Shown here piece after piece: positions 33,353-41,001 of a DNA stretch of 64,000 nt. Where the stretch lies: contig NZ_JAFBCX010000003.1 of NCBI RefSeq assembly GCF_016907955.1, forward strand, positions 1 to 64,000, written 5' to 3'. A program made the translations under genes and the position numbers. The notes under the pieces were generated by a model. It saw only the letters and a list, made by a program, of their open reading frames with translations, made no database searches and was not told the DNA's origin. The DNA is from Lentzea nigeriaca. GTDB taxonomy: Bacteria; Actinomycetota; Actinomycetes; Mycobacteriales; Pseudonocardiaceae. Every line of letters starts with the position of its first letter. The stretch's first letter is position 1.

Positions 33353-34780
33353 GTGTTACGCACTCGTCTCCCCCGGCTGGCAGCGATCTGTGTCGCCGTC
33401 GCCCTGCTCTTCACCTCCCAGGTCGTCGTCACACCCAAGCGGGCTGCCGCTGCCGACCCCGGCTACCTGATGGTGCACTTCACCGGCGATTCCGCTACCG
33501 GTCAACGGCTTTACCTCGCGCACAGCACGGACGGCCTGCACTGGAACGACCTCAACGGCGGAGGCACGGTCCTGCGCTCCACGGTCGGCACGAAGGGCGT
33601 GCGCGACCCCGCACTGGTGCGCTCTCCCGACGGGAGCAAGTACTGGATCATCGCGACCGACCTGTGCATCCGCTGCGGCTCCACGTACACCAACGGCAGC
33701 CCCAGCTTCGTGGTGTGGGAGTCGACGGACCTGGTCACCTGGTCGCAGCCGCGGCTGATCAACGTCGCCGGCGCGATCCCCGGCGGGCGCAACGCGTGGG
33801 CACCGGAGGCGATCTGGAACCCGGAGACAGGCGACTACGTCCTGTACTGGGCGACGAACGCCACGGTGAACGGCGTGTTCAAGTACCGCATCTACGCCGC
33901 CCGCACCAAGGACTTCCGCACCATCACCACCCCGCAGGTCTGGATCGACCCGCCCGGCACCACCCCGATCGTCGACACCCAGATGACCGAGGTGCCCGGC
34001 GGCGGCCAGTACCGCTACGTGCGCGTCTCCGGCGACGGCCAGAACACCGTCGAGGGCAGCAACTCCATCCTCGGCACGTGGACCACACTCGGCACCCTCT
34101 CCAGCATCGGCCTCACCGGCAACGTGGTCGAGGGCCCGGTGTGGATGAAGTTCCGCGACCGCGACGAGTGGGCCCTCTACATCGACCACCTCGGCACGAA
34201 CGGCGTGCGCGAGTACCGGCCGATCCTCACGACCAACCCGTTCGACGTCGGCGCCTACCGGCTGCAGGCTCCGGAAAACTACGACATGGGCGGCACCGCG
34301 AAGCGCCACGGCGCGATCACGACGCTCACGGCCGCCGAGGAGAGCCGCGTGCTCGCGCGCTGGCCCAACACCCCGCCCAAGCGGCTTCAGTCGTACAACT
34401 TCCAGGACAGGTACGTAAGGAACACCAACATGGACGTGCGCATCGACGCGAACGTCAGCCCCGTCGACGAGTCCCAGTTCCGGCTGAGGAACGGCCTGGC
34501 AGGCTCCGGCACCGTGTCCTTCGAGTCGGTGGACTACCCCGGATACTTCCTGCGGCACTTCGGGTTCGACTTCCAGCTGGCCTACAACGACGGCACCGCC
34601 CAGTTCGCGGCGGATGCCACCTTCCGGCAGGTCGCCGGGCTCGCCGACGCGACCTGGTCGTCCTTCCAGTCGTACAACTACCCCGACCGCTACCTCCGGC
34701 ACTACGCGTACCAGTTGCGGCTCGACCCGATCACCACCGCGACCAGCCGCAGCGACGCCACGTTCCGCGTGACGAGTTGA
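33353..34780 (+). CDS. Secreted GH43-like arabinosidase with AbfB (CBM42) domain, paralogue 2
   Basis: A 475-residue paralogue of the preceding gene with the same order: signal peptide (ending ...AAAADPG), GH43 propeller (TKGVRDPALVRS, NAWAPEAIWNPETGDYVLYW, VVEGPVWMKF) and C-terminal AbfB trefoil (YNFQDRYVRN, VDYPGYFLRH, YNYPDRYLRH). One insertion differs, LCIRCGSTYTNGS. The divergence of the pair is large enough to suggest different linkages or chain lengths rather than dosage. The GTG start lies 12 bp after the first stop, so both belong to one transcript, closed by the hairpin at 34801. Confidence 0.85.
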   Translation: MLRTRLPRLAAICVAVALLFTSQVVVTPKRAAAADPGYLMVHFTGDSATGQRLYLAHSTDGLHWNDLNGGGTVLRSTVGTKGVRDPALVRSPDGSKYWIIATDLCIRCGSTYTNGSPSFVVWESTDLVTWSQPRLINVAGAIPGGRNAWAPEAIWNPETGDYVLYWATNATVNGVFKYRIYAARTKDFRTITTPQVWIDPPGTTPIVDTQMTEVPGGGQYRYVRVSGDGQNTVEGSNSILGTWTTLGTLSSIGLTGNVVEGPVWMKFRDRDEWALYIDHLGTNGVREYRPILTTNPFDVGAYRLQAPENYDMGGTAKRHGAITTLTAAEESRVLARWPNTPPKRLQSYNFQDRYVRNTNMDVRIDANVSPVDESQFRLRNGLAGSGTVSFESVDYPGYFLRHFGFDFQLAYNDGTAQFAADATFRQVAGLADATWSSFQSYNYPDRYLRHYAYQLRLDPITTATSRSDATFRVTS

Positions 34781-34800
34781 TTCGGCCGTCTCACGGTGAA

Positions 34801-34839
34801 GCCACACCGTGCCCGAAGGTCCTTCGGGCACGGTGTGGC
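34801..34839. terminator. Perfect 19-bp hairpin, bidirectional terminator
   Basis: GCCACACCGTGCCCGAAGG (34801-34819) pairs perfectly with 34821-34839. It lies 20 bp after the second GH43 stop and 168 bp after the end of the convergent GH29 gene, so it can serve both strands. Confidence 0.85.
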
Positions 34840-35007
34840 GGCTGCACATCAAGAAACCGGCAGGGCGCGAACGGAAACGATCACGGTGCGACTTCTCCGG
34901 CCCGCTGACTGCCGCCTCGTCGCAACAGGGCTCGCGGTGGGTGTTGACGCGCCGATCCCACACCACAGATACCGCTCACCAAGGGGCCAGGTGTGGACGG
35001 ACTCCCG

Positions 35008-36951
35008 TCAGGACCGGACCAACCGCCACTGCTGGTGACCCTCGCCGGTGTGGTCCCACTGGTCGAGGACGGTGCCGTCCACAGTGGATGCTCCGGGGAC
35101 CTGGAGCACTCGCTGGCTGAGGCGGTTGGTGAGGATGAAGTGGTCGCCGTCGACCGGCGTGACGGCCCAGTGCTGCTGGAAGACGTTCGAGTCACCCCAG
35201 ATGTTCATGGTTCCGCCGTTGGCCCGGGACCGGCCACCGACCTCCAGCAGCTTGCCGCTGTTCTGGTCGCGGATCTTGAAGTACCCGTCCCCGGTGGAGA
35301 TGAAGGTCCACTTCTGGCACGCGTTGTTCAGCCACGGCCATTGCTGCACCGGGGTGTTGTCGGCCGTGCCGGAGTTCCGCACGTCGAGCACCTTGCCGCT
35401 GGCCCGGGACTCGATGCGGTAGACCGTGTTCGCCACCGGGAAGCGCGACACCAGCTGGGGGCGGGCGCTCCGGCCTCCGACGTGCACACCGCCGACGTTG
35501 ACGTAGCCACCGGTGGCGGCCGTGACGTGGAGGCGCACGAAGCCGACGTTCCGGTTGGTCCACTCGGCGAGTTTGACCCGGCCGTTCGCGGCCCAGTTCA
35601 CGGTGGCCACCGTGGTGAAGGTGACGCCGTCGGTGCTGGTGGCGATGGTGGCAGCGGTGATGTCGCCGTCGGTGGAGTTGGTGCGGTTCCACTGCTTCGG
35701 CAGGTACTCGAGCGTGGAGACGTTGCTCCACACCCCGCCGAGGTCGATCGTGATCGTCTGCGGCAGCGTGCGACCGCCGCCCCAGGTCGACCAGCACGTC
35801 TCGACGTTGCGGTCGCTGCGGTTGTCGATCGCGTGGTAGGCGAACTCGCCGGGGTTGTAGGACGAGGCGTAGGCCGCCACCGCGTTCACCGGCCACTCGA
35901 CCCGCAGCGGCTGGGCGGGCAGCGGCGCGCGCGAGGGGTTCGGGCTCCAGGCCGCGCCGACCTCGGCGAGCCGGTTGACGATGTTGGTGTCGAGCCTGCC
36001 CTGGCGGTTGGGCGGGCAGTTCAACAGGTACGAGGTGTACTTGGGCTCCAGTTCCCTGAGGTCGGCCAGGATGGCGTCACGGCTACGTGGTGCGTCCGTT
36101 GCCGTGTGCGGGTGCCAGAACCAGCCCCTGCTGATCGTCTCGCCCTGAATGGCCGCGAACGTGTTCCCCTCCGGTGCCCGGATGCCCATCGGGGCCTCGA
36201 AGTAGATCGCGTCGCCGAGCCAGGGCTGCGACAGGGCGCCGTGGTCGACCATGACGCAGTTCGGTTGCAACGACTTCACCAGGTTGCGGACCTCCTGGTA
36301 GGAGATCTGCTGCTGGCCCATCTGCCAGGCGTAGCCGTCGGTGACGAACACGTCGATCGTGCCGTAGTTGGTCAGCAGCTCGCGGATCTGGCCGAGCACC
36401 ACGGTCATGTCGCCCGGCTCGATGGCCTGGTACGGATCCTTGACGTGAGTGCCGTTGTAGGCCTGGACGGTGTGAGTGCGGTCCCAGACCGAGTAGTACA
36501 GCCCGACCCGTAGGCCCTTGGCACGAAACGCGTCGACGTACTGGCGCACGACGTCCTGCCGGTAGCCCGAGTAGGCCACGTTCTGCGTACCGAACGCCGT
36601 GGGCCACAGAGAGAAGCCGTCGTGGTGCTTGGTGGTGAGCACGCCGTAGCTCATCTTCGCGGCGGCAGCGGCCGCCGCCCACTGCGCGCAGTCCACAGAG
36701 GACGGAGCGAACTTCGCCGGGCTCTGACCGCCCGCCGCCCACTCCTCGTTGGTGAAGGTGCCGAGGTTGAAGTGGTTGAACATGCCGAACCGCAGGTTGA
36801 CCAGGTTCGCCAGGTCGCTTTGCGGGTCCGCCGCGTGAGCCAGCGGCGAGAGGCCCGTCAGACCCGGTACCGCGGCCGAGGCCGCCGCGATGCCGGTGGC
36901 TGCCAGAAAACCCCGGCGGGACATTCCCGATGTCGTCCCTGATGTCGTCAT
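35008..36951 (-). CDS. Secreted GH29 alpha-L-fucosidase with F5/8-type C and ricin-type lectin domains
   Basis: A 647-residue modular enzyme. A Tat signal (SRRGFLAATGIAAASAA) is followed by the GH29 catalytic barrel, about 45-370: VNLRFGMFNHFNLGTF, YGVLTTKHHDGFSLWPT, and the nucleophile Asp in IDVFVTDGYAW. Next come an F5/8 type C (CBM32-like) domain, about 380-510 (NVETCWSTWGGGRTLPQTIT), and a ricin-type trefoil, about 515-645, with repeated GKVLDV/QxW motifs. It hydrolyses alpha-L-fucosides outside the cell. I chose ATG at 36951, five nt after GGAG. Third gene of the minus operon starting at 40409, 28 bp behind the GH43-ricin gene. Confidence 0.88.
   Translation of the reverse strand: MTTSGTTSGMSRRGFLAATGIAAASAAVPGLTGLSPLAHAADPQSDLANLVNLRFGMFNHFNLGTFTNEEWAAGGQSPAKFAPSSVDCAQWAAAAAAAKMSYGVLTTKHHDGFSLWPTAFGTQNVAYSGYRQDVVRQYVDAFRAKGLRVGLYYSVWDRTHTVQAYNGTHVKDPYQAIEPGDMTVVLGQIRELLTNYGTIDVFVTDGYAWQMGQQQISYQEVRNLVKSLQPNCVMVDHGALSQPWLGDAIYFEAPMGIRAPEGNTFAAIQGETISRGWFWHPHTATDAPRSRDAILADLRELEPKYTSYLLNCPPNRQGRLDTNIVNRLAEVGAAWSPNPSRAPLPAQPLRVEWPVNAVAAYASSYNPGEFAYHAIDNRSDRNVETCWSTWGGGRTLPQTITIDLGGVWSNVSTLEYLPKQWNRTNSTDGDITAATIATSTDGVTFTTVATVNWAANGRVKLAEWTNRNVGFVRLHVTAATGGYVNVGGVHVGGRSARPQLVSRFPVANTVYRIESRASGKVLDVRNSGTADNTPVQQWPWLNNACQKWTFISTGDGYFKIRDQNSGKLLEVGGRSRANGGTMNIWGDSNVFQQHWAVTPVDGDHFILTNRLSQRVLQVPGASTVDGTVLDQWDHTGEGHQQWRLVRS
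35078..35088. repeat. Dispersed palindrome TCCACAGTGGA, copy 6
   Basis: Exact copy inside the lectin domain of the GH29 gene, encoding STVD. Confidence 0.6.
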
Positions 36952-36979
36952 TGACACTCCAGTCTTGGGGAACCAGTTC

Positions 36980-39031
36980 CTAGTCGGCGACGCGATGGAA
37001 GATCCACCGCTGGTTGGAACCTCCGGTGTCGCGATACTGGATCAGTGCGACACCGTCGGCCGTGCTGCCGCCGCTCACATCGAGCACCTTGCCGCTGTGG
37101 CGGTTGACCACGAGGAACTCGCCGCCGGGCTGCGGGCGCAACTGCCACTGCTGACTCGCCCGGCCGTCGGCGGTCGCCTGCACGACCCGCGCGCCGTCCG
37201 CCGACGAGGATCCAGCCACGTCGAGCACCTTGCCGCTGGCGAGGCACGCAATCGTGCGGTAGCCGTCCACTGTGGACTGAAAGGCCCACTTCTGGTTGAC
37301 GGCACCGGTGTCGGGCCACTGAATCACGGCGGCACCGTCGGCCTTCGACGCGCGGGCAACGTCGGCGACCTTGCCGCTGCGCGCGCTGACGAACTTGTAC
37401 GCCCTGGTGGGCGCGATGGTGTAGTGCACGGAGTCCACGTCGACGTGGCCGGTGCCGTTGGGGTTGTAGGTGTAGAGGCCGACCCGGTCACCGCGGTAAC
37501 CGCCCCAGGTGAGCTGGTAGGTGCCGCCGAACGAGGTGAACGTGCTCCCGTCGAGGCTGTAGGAGAACTGGCTGACCCCGTTGACGTCCCACGAAGTGCG
37601 CAGCCACACGACGTTCTGCGTGATCACCGGGCCGCTGGTCACGGTGCCGCCGACGTTGTGCGCGATCGTGGTCGTGGTCCCGGAACGGCGGACACCCAGC
37701 CCCGCATAGGTCGCCGCGTAGTGGCACAGCCCGGCGTGCTGGCCGTCGGCGAGGCCGGCCAGTTCGAGCCGGACGGTGACCGTCGCGCCGCCTGCCGTGC
37801 GCAGCACCCGTTGGGTGAGCGTGTTCCCGGCTTTGGTCAGGTTGTCGGCCACCAACGGTGCGAACGCCTTCAGCCGCAGGAAACCGGGGCGTTCGGTCAG
37901 TGACCATTGGTCCGCACGTGGCTGGTAGTGCCACTCCCACTGCGGTTTGAGGCGCGTGTCGGTGAACAGGTCGCTGGTCACCACGGCGGGCAGCGCGTCG
38001 ACCGGCAGACCGGGCGTGCCGCCGGGAGGCACGCGGCCCGTCCACACCATGTTGCCGATGCCGTCCGCGCCCACCTCACCCAGGATCGGCCAGCCGTCCA
38101 CCCAGGTCACCGGCAGCAGCGACAGCACGCGTCCCTCCCAGGCCCCGGTCCCGTGGTGGGTCACCCAGTGCCAGGCGCCGTTGGGTGCCTGAATCAGCCC
38201 GCCCTGGTTGGGTTCCCGGTCCACCGAACGGGAGACGTGCTGCAACTGCCTGGTCTCGAACGGGCCGGTGAGGCTGCTGCCTCGGTTCATCATGACCACG
38301 CGGCCCTCGGACTTCACCTCGCTGAAGAGGTGGTAGTAGGTGCCGTCGATCTTGTACAGCTTGTTGGCCTCGCTGCCCCGCGACTGGTGGATGACCGTGG
38401 ACGGACCGACCAGTGACCTGCCGTCCGCGGACAGCTTGAACAGGTGCACCTTGTAGGCGTCCGCGTAGTTGGTGGTGACCAGGTAGCCCTGGCCGTCGTC
38501 ATCCCAGAACGGGCACACGTCGTTCCAGCCGGAGGTTCGCCACAGTGCGTGCAACGGCTCCCACGGCCCGGTCGGCGACGGGGCCGACGTCATGAAGAAA
38601 CCTTCGTCGGGCGTGTTGAAGTACACCCAGAACCGCCCCGCGTGGTGGCGGATGGACCCGGCCCACACGCCACGGCCGTAGCGGTTCATCCGGTCCCAGT
38701 TCAGCTCCGGACCGATGCGGGTGACGTCATCGACCGCGCCGCCGAGCGTCCGCCAGTCGACCAGGTCCGTCGAGTGCAGGACGGCCATGCCGGGCGAGTA
38801 TCCGAACGTGCTGGTGATGCCGTAGTAGTCGGTGCCGACCCGGATGCAGTCCCAGTCGCTGAGGTCGGCCGGGATGATCGGGTTGACGTACGTGCCGTCA
38901 CCCTGGTCGCCCCACGTCCCGGCCGAAGGTACGGCTGCCGCCGCCGTTCCCGGTGGCAGCAGGCCCGGCAGGACGAGCGCCCCGGTGCCGGCCGCGGCGA
39001 GCCGGCCGAACTGTCGTCTGGTGAAGTCCAC
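36980..39031 (-). CDS. Secreted GH43 beta-xylosidase/arabinofuranosidase-like enzyme with ricin-type lectin domain
   Basis: A 683-residue exported protein. A Tat-type signal (FTRRQFGRLAAAGTGALVLP) is followed by a GH43 propeller, about 40-330: NPIIPADLSDWDCIRVGTDY with the base Asp, then NDVCPFWDDDGQGYLVTTNY, and the acid Glu probably in SEANKLYKIDGTYYHLFSE. A beta-sandwich of the DUF1349/GH43_C2 type follows, about 350-550 (YQPRADQWSLTERPGFLRLK), then a ricin-type trefoil with three GKVxDVxxxS repeats. Likely acts on short xylo- or arabino-oligosaccharides. I chose GTG at 39031 because GAGGA lies 7 nt upstream and it sits 16 bp after the previous stop. Confidence 0.87.
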   Translation of the reverse strand: MDFTRRQFGRLAAAGTGALVLPGLLPPGTAAAAVPSAGTWGDQGDGTYVNPIIPADLSDWDCIRVGTDYYGITSTFGYSPGMAVLHSTDLVDWRTLGGAVDDVTRIGPELNWDRMNRYGRGVWAGSIRHHAGRFWVYFNTPDEGFFMTSAPSPTGPWEPLHALWRTSGWNDVCPFWDDDGQGYLVTTNYADAYKVHLFKLSADGRSLVGPSTVIHQSRGSEANKLYKIDGTYYHLFSEVKSEGRVVMMNRGSSLTGPFETRQLQHVSRSVDREPNQGGLIQAPNGAWHWVTHHGTGAWEGRVLSLLPVTWVDGWPILGEVGADGIGNMVWTGRVPPGGTPGLPVDALPAVVTSDLFTDTRLKPQWEWHYQPRADQWSLTERPGFLRLKAFAPLVADNLTKAGNTLTQRVLRTAGGATVTVRLELAGLADGQHAGLCHYAATYAGLGVRRSGTTTTIAHNVGGTVTSGPVITQNVVWLRTSWDVNGVSQFSYSLDGSTFTSFGGTYQLTWGGYRGDRVGLYTYNPNGTGHVDVDSVHYTIAPTRAYKFVSARSGKVADVARASKADGAAVIQWPDTGAVNQKWAFQSTVDGYRTIACLASGKVLDVAGSSSADGARVVQATADGRASQQWQLRPQPGGEFLVVNRHSGKVLDVSGGSTADGVALIQYRDTGGSNQRWIFHRVAD
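37266..37276. repeat. Dispersed palindrome TCCACTGTGGA, copy 7
   Basis: Exact copy, extended to GTCCACTGTGGAC, inside the lectin domain of the GH43 gene, encoding STVD. Confidence 0.6.
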
Positions 39032-39047
39032 GGTGCTGTCCTCGGTT

Positions 39048-40409
39048 TCAGGCCGACGCCTGACGCCAGCGCTGGTTCGTGCTGCCCGTGCAGGTCCACT
39101 GGATGAGCCGGGTCCCGCTGGTCGTGCTGGACGAGGGGACGTCGAGGCACTTGCCGCTGGCGCGGTTGACCAATGACACGGTGGTCGCGTCGACGGTGCG
39201 CACGGTCCACTGCTGGTTGGCGCCTCCGTGGCAGCGCCACTGCAGCACACTCGCGCCGTTCGCGGCCGAACCGCCGGACACGTCCAGGCATGAGCCGGTG
39301 GCGCGGTTGACGACCTCGACATAGCCGCCCGGCTTCGCGCGGAGCTGCCACTGCTGGGACTCCGCGGCCGACGCGGTCGCCTGCTGGACCTCCGATCCCG
39401 AGGTGTCCAGCCGCAGGCCGCTGTGCTGGGCGGTGAAAGTGGCGAACGGTCCCACGCCGCCCGCGGTCTGCGTCACCGTGCGGATCGTGCCGTCGGGGTT
39501 GTGGAAGAGCCGATCCATGACGACCGACCTCTTGTGGTTGCCACCGCCCTCGCGCGCGTTCTTGTGGTACGCCACGTACCACTGGCCCTCGTACTGGAAC
39601 AGCGAGTGGTGGTTGGTGTTGACGTTGACGTAGTCCAGGAGCACGCCGCGGTAGGTGAACGGGCCCACCGGTGACGTGCCGGTGGCGTAGTGGATCTGGC
39701 CCGGCCAGCCGGTCGAGTACGAGAAGTAGTAGGTGTCGCCGACCTTGTGCAGGTGCGGCGCCTCGCCGTACTTGGTCGCACCGGACAGGCCGACGTCCAT
39801 GATCGGCCCCGTCGTGGACACCATGTCCGCGCCCAGCCGGACCACCTTCGGTGTGCGCGTGCCGAAGTACATGTAGGACGACCCGTCGTCGTCGGTGAAG
39901 ATCATCGGGTCGATGGGTTCCTCGCCGGTGTTGGCGTCCCTGGCCTTGTCCACCAGCGCGCTGCCCCGCGCGTCGGTGAACGGGCCCTGCGGCGAGGACG
40001 AGACCGCCACACCGATCTTGGTGCGGTCCACGGGGAGGTAGAGGTAGTAGCGGCCGTTGCGCTCCGTCGCGCCGGGCGCCCACGCGTACTGGCTCGCCCA
40101 GGAGAAGCCGGAGATCGAGAAGATGTCGCCGTGGTCGGTCCAGTCCACCAGGTTCGACGACGAGTAGGACCGCCACGACTTCGAGTCCCAGTACGTGCCG
40201 CTGTTGGTCTGGTCATCGGTGAGGTAGAGGTGCACCCGTCCGTTGAACACGTGTGCGGACGGGTCCGCGACGAAACGGTCGGGGATGATCGGGTTCGCGG
40301 CGCTCGCCTGCTGTACACCTATCACCATTGAACCCACGAGCACACCGGTGGCCAGGACGCCGCGCAGGACATTCCGGCTCCCAACGCGTGAAGTCTCGAT
40401 GCTGATCAC
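39048..40409 (-). CDS. Secreted GH43 family enzyme with ricin-type lectin domain
   Basis: A 453-residue exported protein. The signal (VLATGVLVGSMVIGVQQASA) is followed by a GH43 propeller, about 35-310: IIPDRFVADPSAHVFNGRVH with the base Asp, EEPIDPMIFTDDDGSSYMYF, and the acid Glu in KYGEAPHLHKVGDTYYF. NTNHHSLFQYEGQWYVAYH completes the fold. A ricin trefoil follows with Cys pairs (GSCLDVSGGSAANGASVLQW). Specificity is open: arabinanase, xylosidase or galactosidase. First gene of a three-gene minus operon. GTG start at 40409; a LacI-type box sits 66 bp upstream. Confidence 0.85.
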   Translation of the reverse strand: MISIETSRVGSRNVLRGVLATGVLVGSMVIGVQQASAANPIIPDRFVADPSAHVFNGRVHLYLTDDQTNSGTYWDSKSWRSYSSSNLVDWTDHGDIFSISGFSWASQYAWAPGATERNGRYYLYLPVDRTKIGVAVSSSPQGPFTDARGSALVDKARDANTGEEPIDPMIFTDDDGSSYMYFGTRTPKVVRLGADMVSTTGPIMDVGLSGATKYGEAPHLHKVGDTYYFSYSTGWPGQIHYATGTSPVGPFTYRGVLLDYVNVNTNHHSLFQYEGQWYVAYHKNAREGGGNHKRSVVMDRLFHNPDGTIRTVTQTAGGVGPFATFTAQHSGLRLDTSGSEVQQATASAAESQQWQLRAKPGGYVEVVNRATGSCLDVSGGSAANGASVLQWRCHGGANQQWTVRTVDATTVSLVNRASGKCLDVPSSSTTSGTRLIQWTCTGSTNQRWRQASA

Positions 40410-40474
40410 TCCCCATCTGCGATGTGCGAGTTGTGTCCATTGTGGACTCCGAAGCACTGATCGAACGCAGGGCA

Positions 40475-40488
40475 CGTTAACGCTAACA
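40475..40488. promoter_or_regulatory. LacI-type operator near the minus operon
   Basis: CGTTAACGCTAACA, identical to the 31605 core except for the first base. It is 66 bp before the GTG of the GH43-ricin gene, a normal repressor position. Confidence 0.65.
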
Positions 40489-40673
40489 GGCGACGGCGAG
40501 AAGCCCAATACCTCGATTCGGGGGACACGATGTCCGCACCCGGAACGCCCGTGCGCCGCAAGTATCGTTACTGGAGCAGCACTTCTGTGAAACCGGACGC
40601 CGTGTCGCGCCTGATGATCAGGGCAGGGACTTCGTCGGTCACAACTCCACCGATTCAGGTCGGCAATTACCAA

Positions 40674-40687
40674 TGTTAGCGCTAACA
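40674..40687. promoter_or_regulatory. LacI-type operator, perfectly palindromic
   Basis: TGTTAGCGCTAACA, perfect 14-bp palindrome (16 bp with the flanking A and T). It lies midway in the divergent region, about 315 bp from the beta-helix gene and 265 bp from the minus operon, about 199 bp from the second box; looping between the two is possible. Confidence 0.7.
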
Positions 40688-40912
40688 TCTCCGTTCGAGC
40701 AGGTAGGCGATCGCCGATTGGCAACTCTTGTGAACCATGAGAAAGCAGGCCTGAGGCGTCCAAAACCGCTCTCGATCACCGAGGTCCGACACCGAACCCG
40801 AAGTGTGTCAACGCTTTTCACCCCTGAACCGACATCCATCCACTATGGACAGAACGCGATGGTCCAGCTCGCCTCGGACGACACGGCCGACGATCCCCGC
40901 CATTGACATTGG

Positions 40913-40931
40913 TACGTAATACGTCTTACGT
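40913..40931. promoter_or_regulatory. Three TACGT repeats spaced 7 bp, candidate second operator
   Basis: TACGT occurs at 40913, 40920 and 40927 in TACGTAATACGTCTTACGT. The first two form the inverted ACGTA-A-TACGT. This lies 70 bp before the beta-helix start and could bind a GntR- or other type regulator specific to that gene. Confidence 0.4.
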
Positions 40932-41001
40932 TTCAGCGCAGCTGTCACCCCTGGGATGCCTGCGGTTGCCCGATCAACGTAGATCGACGAGAGGAACCAG
41001 T

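Larger units (their letters stand above)
40410..41001. other. 592-bp divergent regulatory region
   Basis: Separates the GH43-GH43-GH29 operon (minus) from the beta-helix gene (plus). Contains two LacI-type boxes (40475 and 40674) and a set of TACGT repeats (40913). I see no gene inside. Confidence 0.6.

Noticed and set aside
32242..34908. Long plus-strand open frame across both GH43-AbfB genes
   Set aside because: Same strand, other frame; low-complexity Arg/His/Pro text. The GH43 frames carry clear family motifs and ribosome sites.
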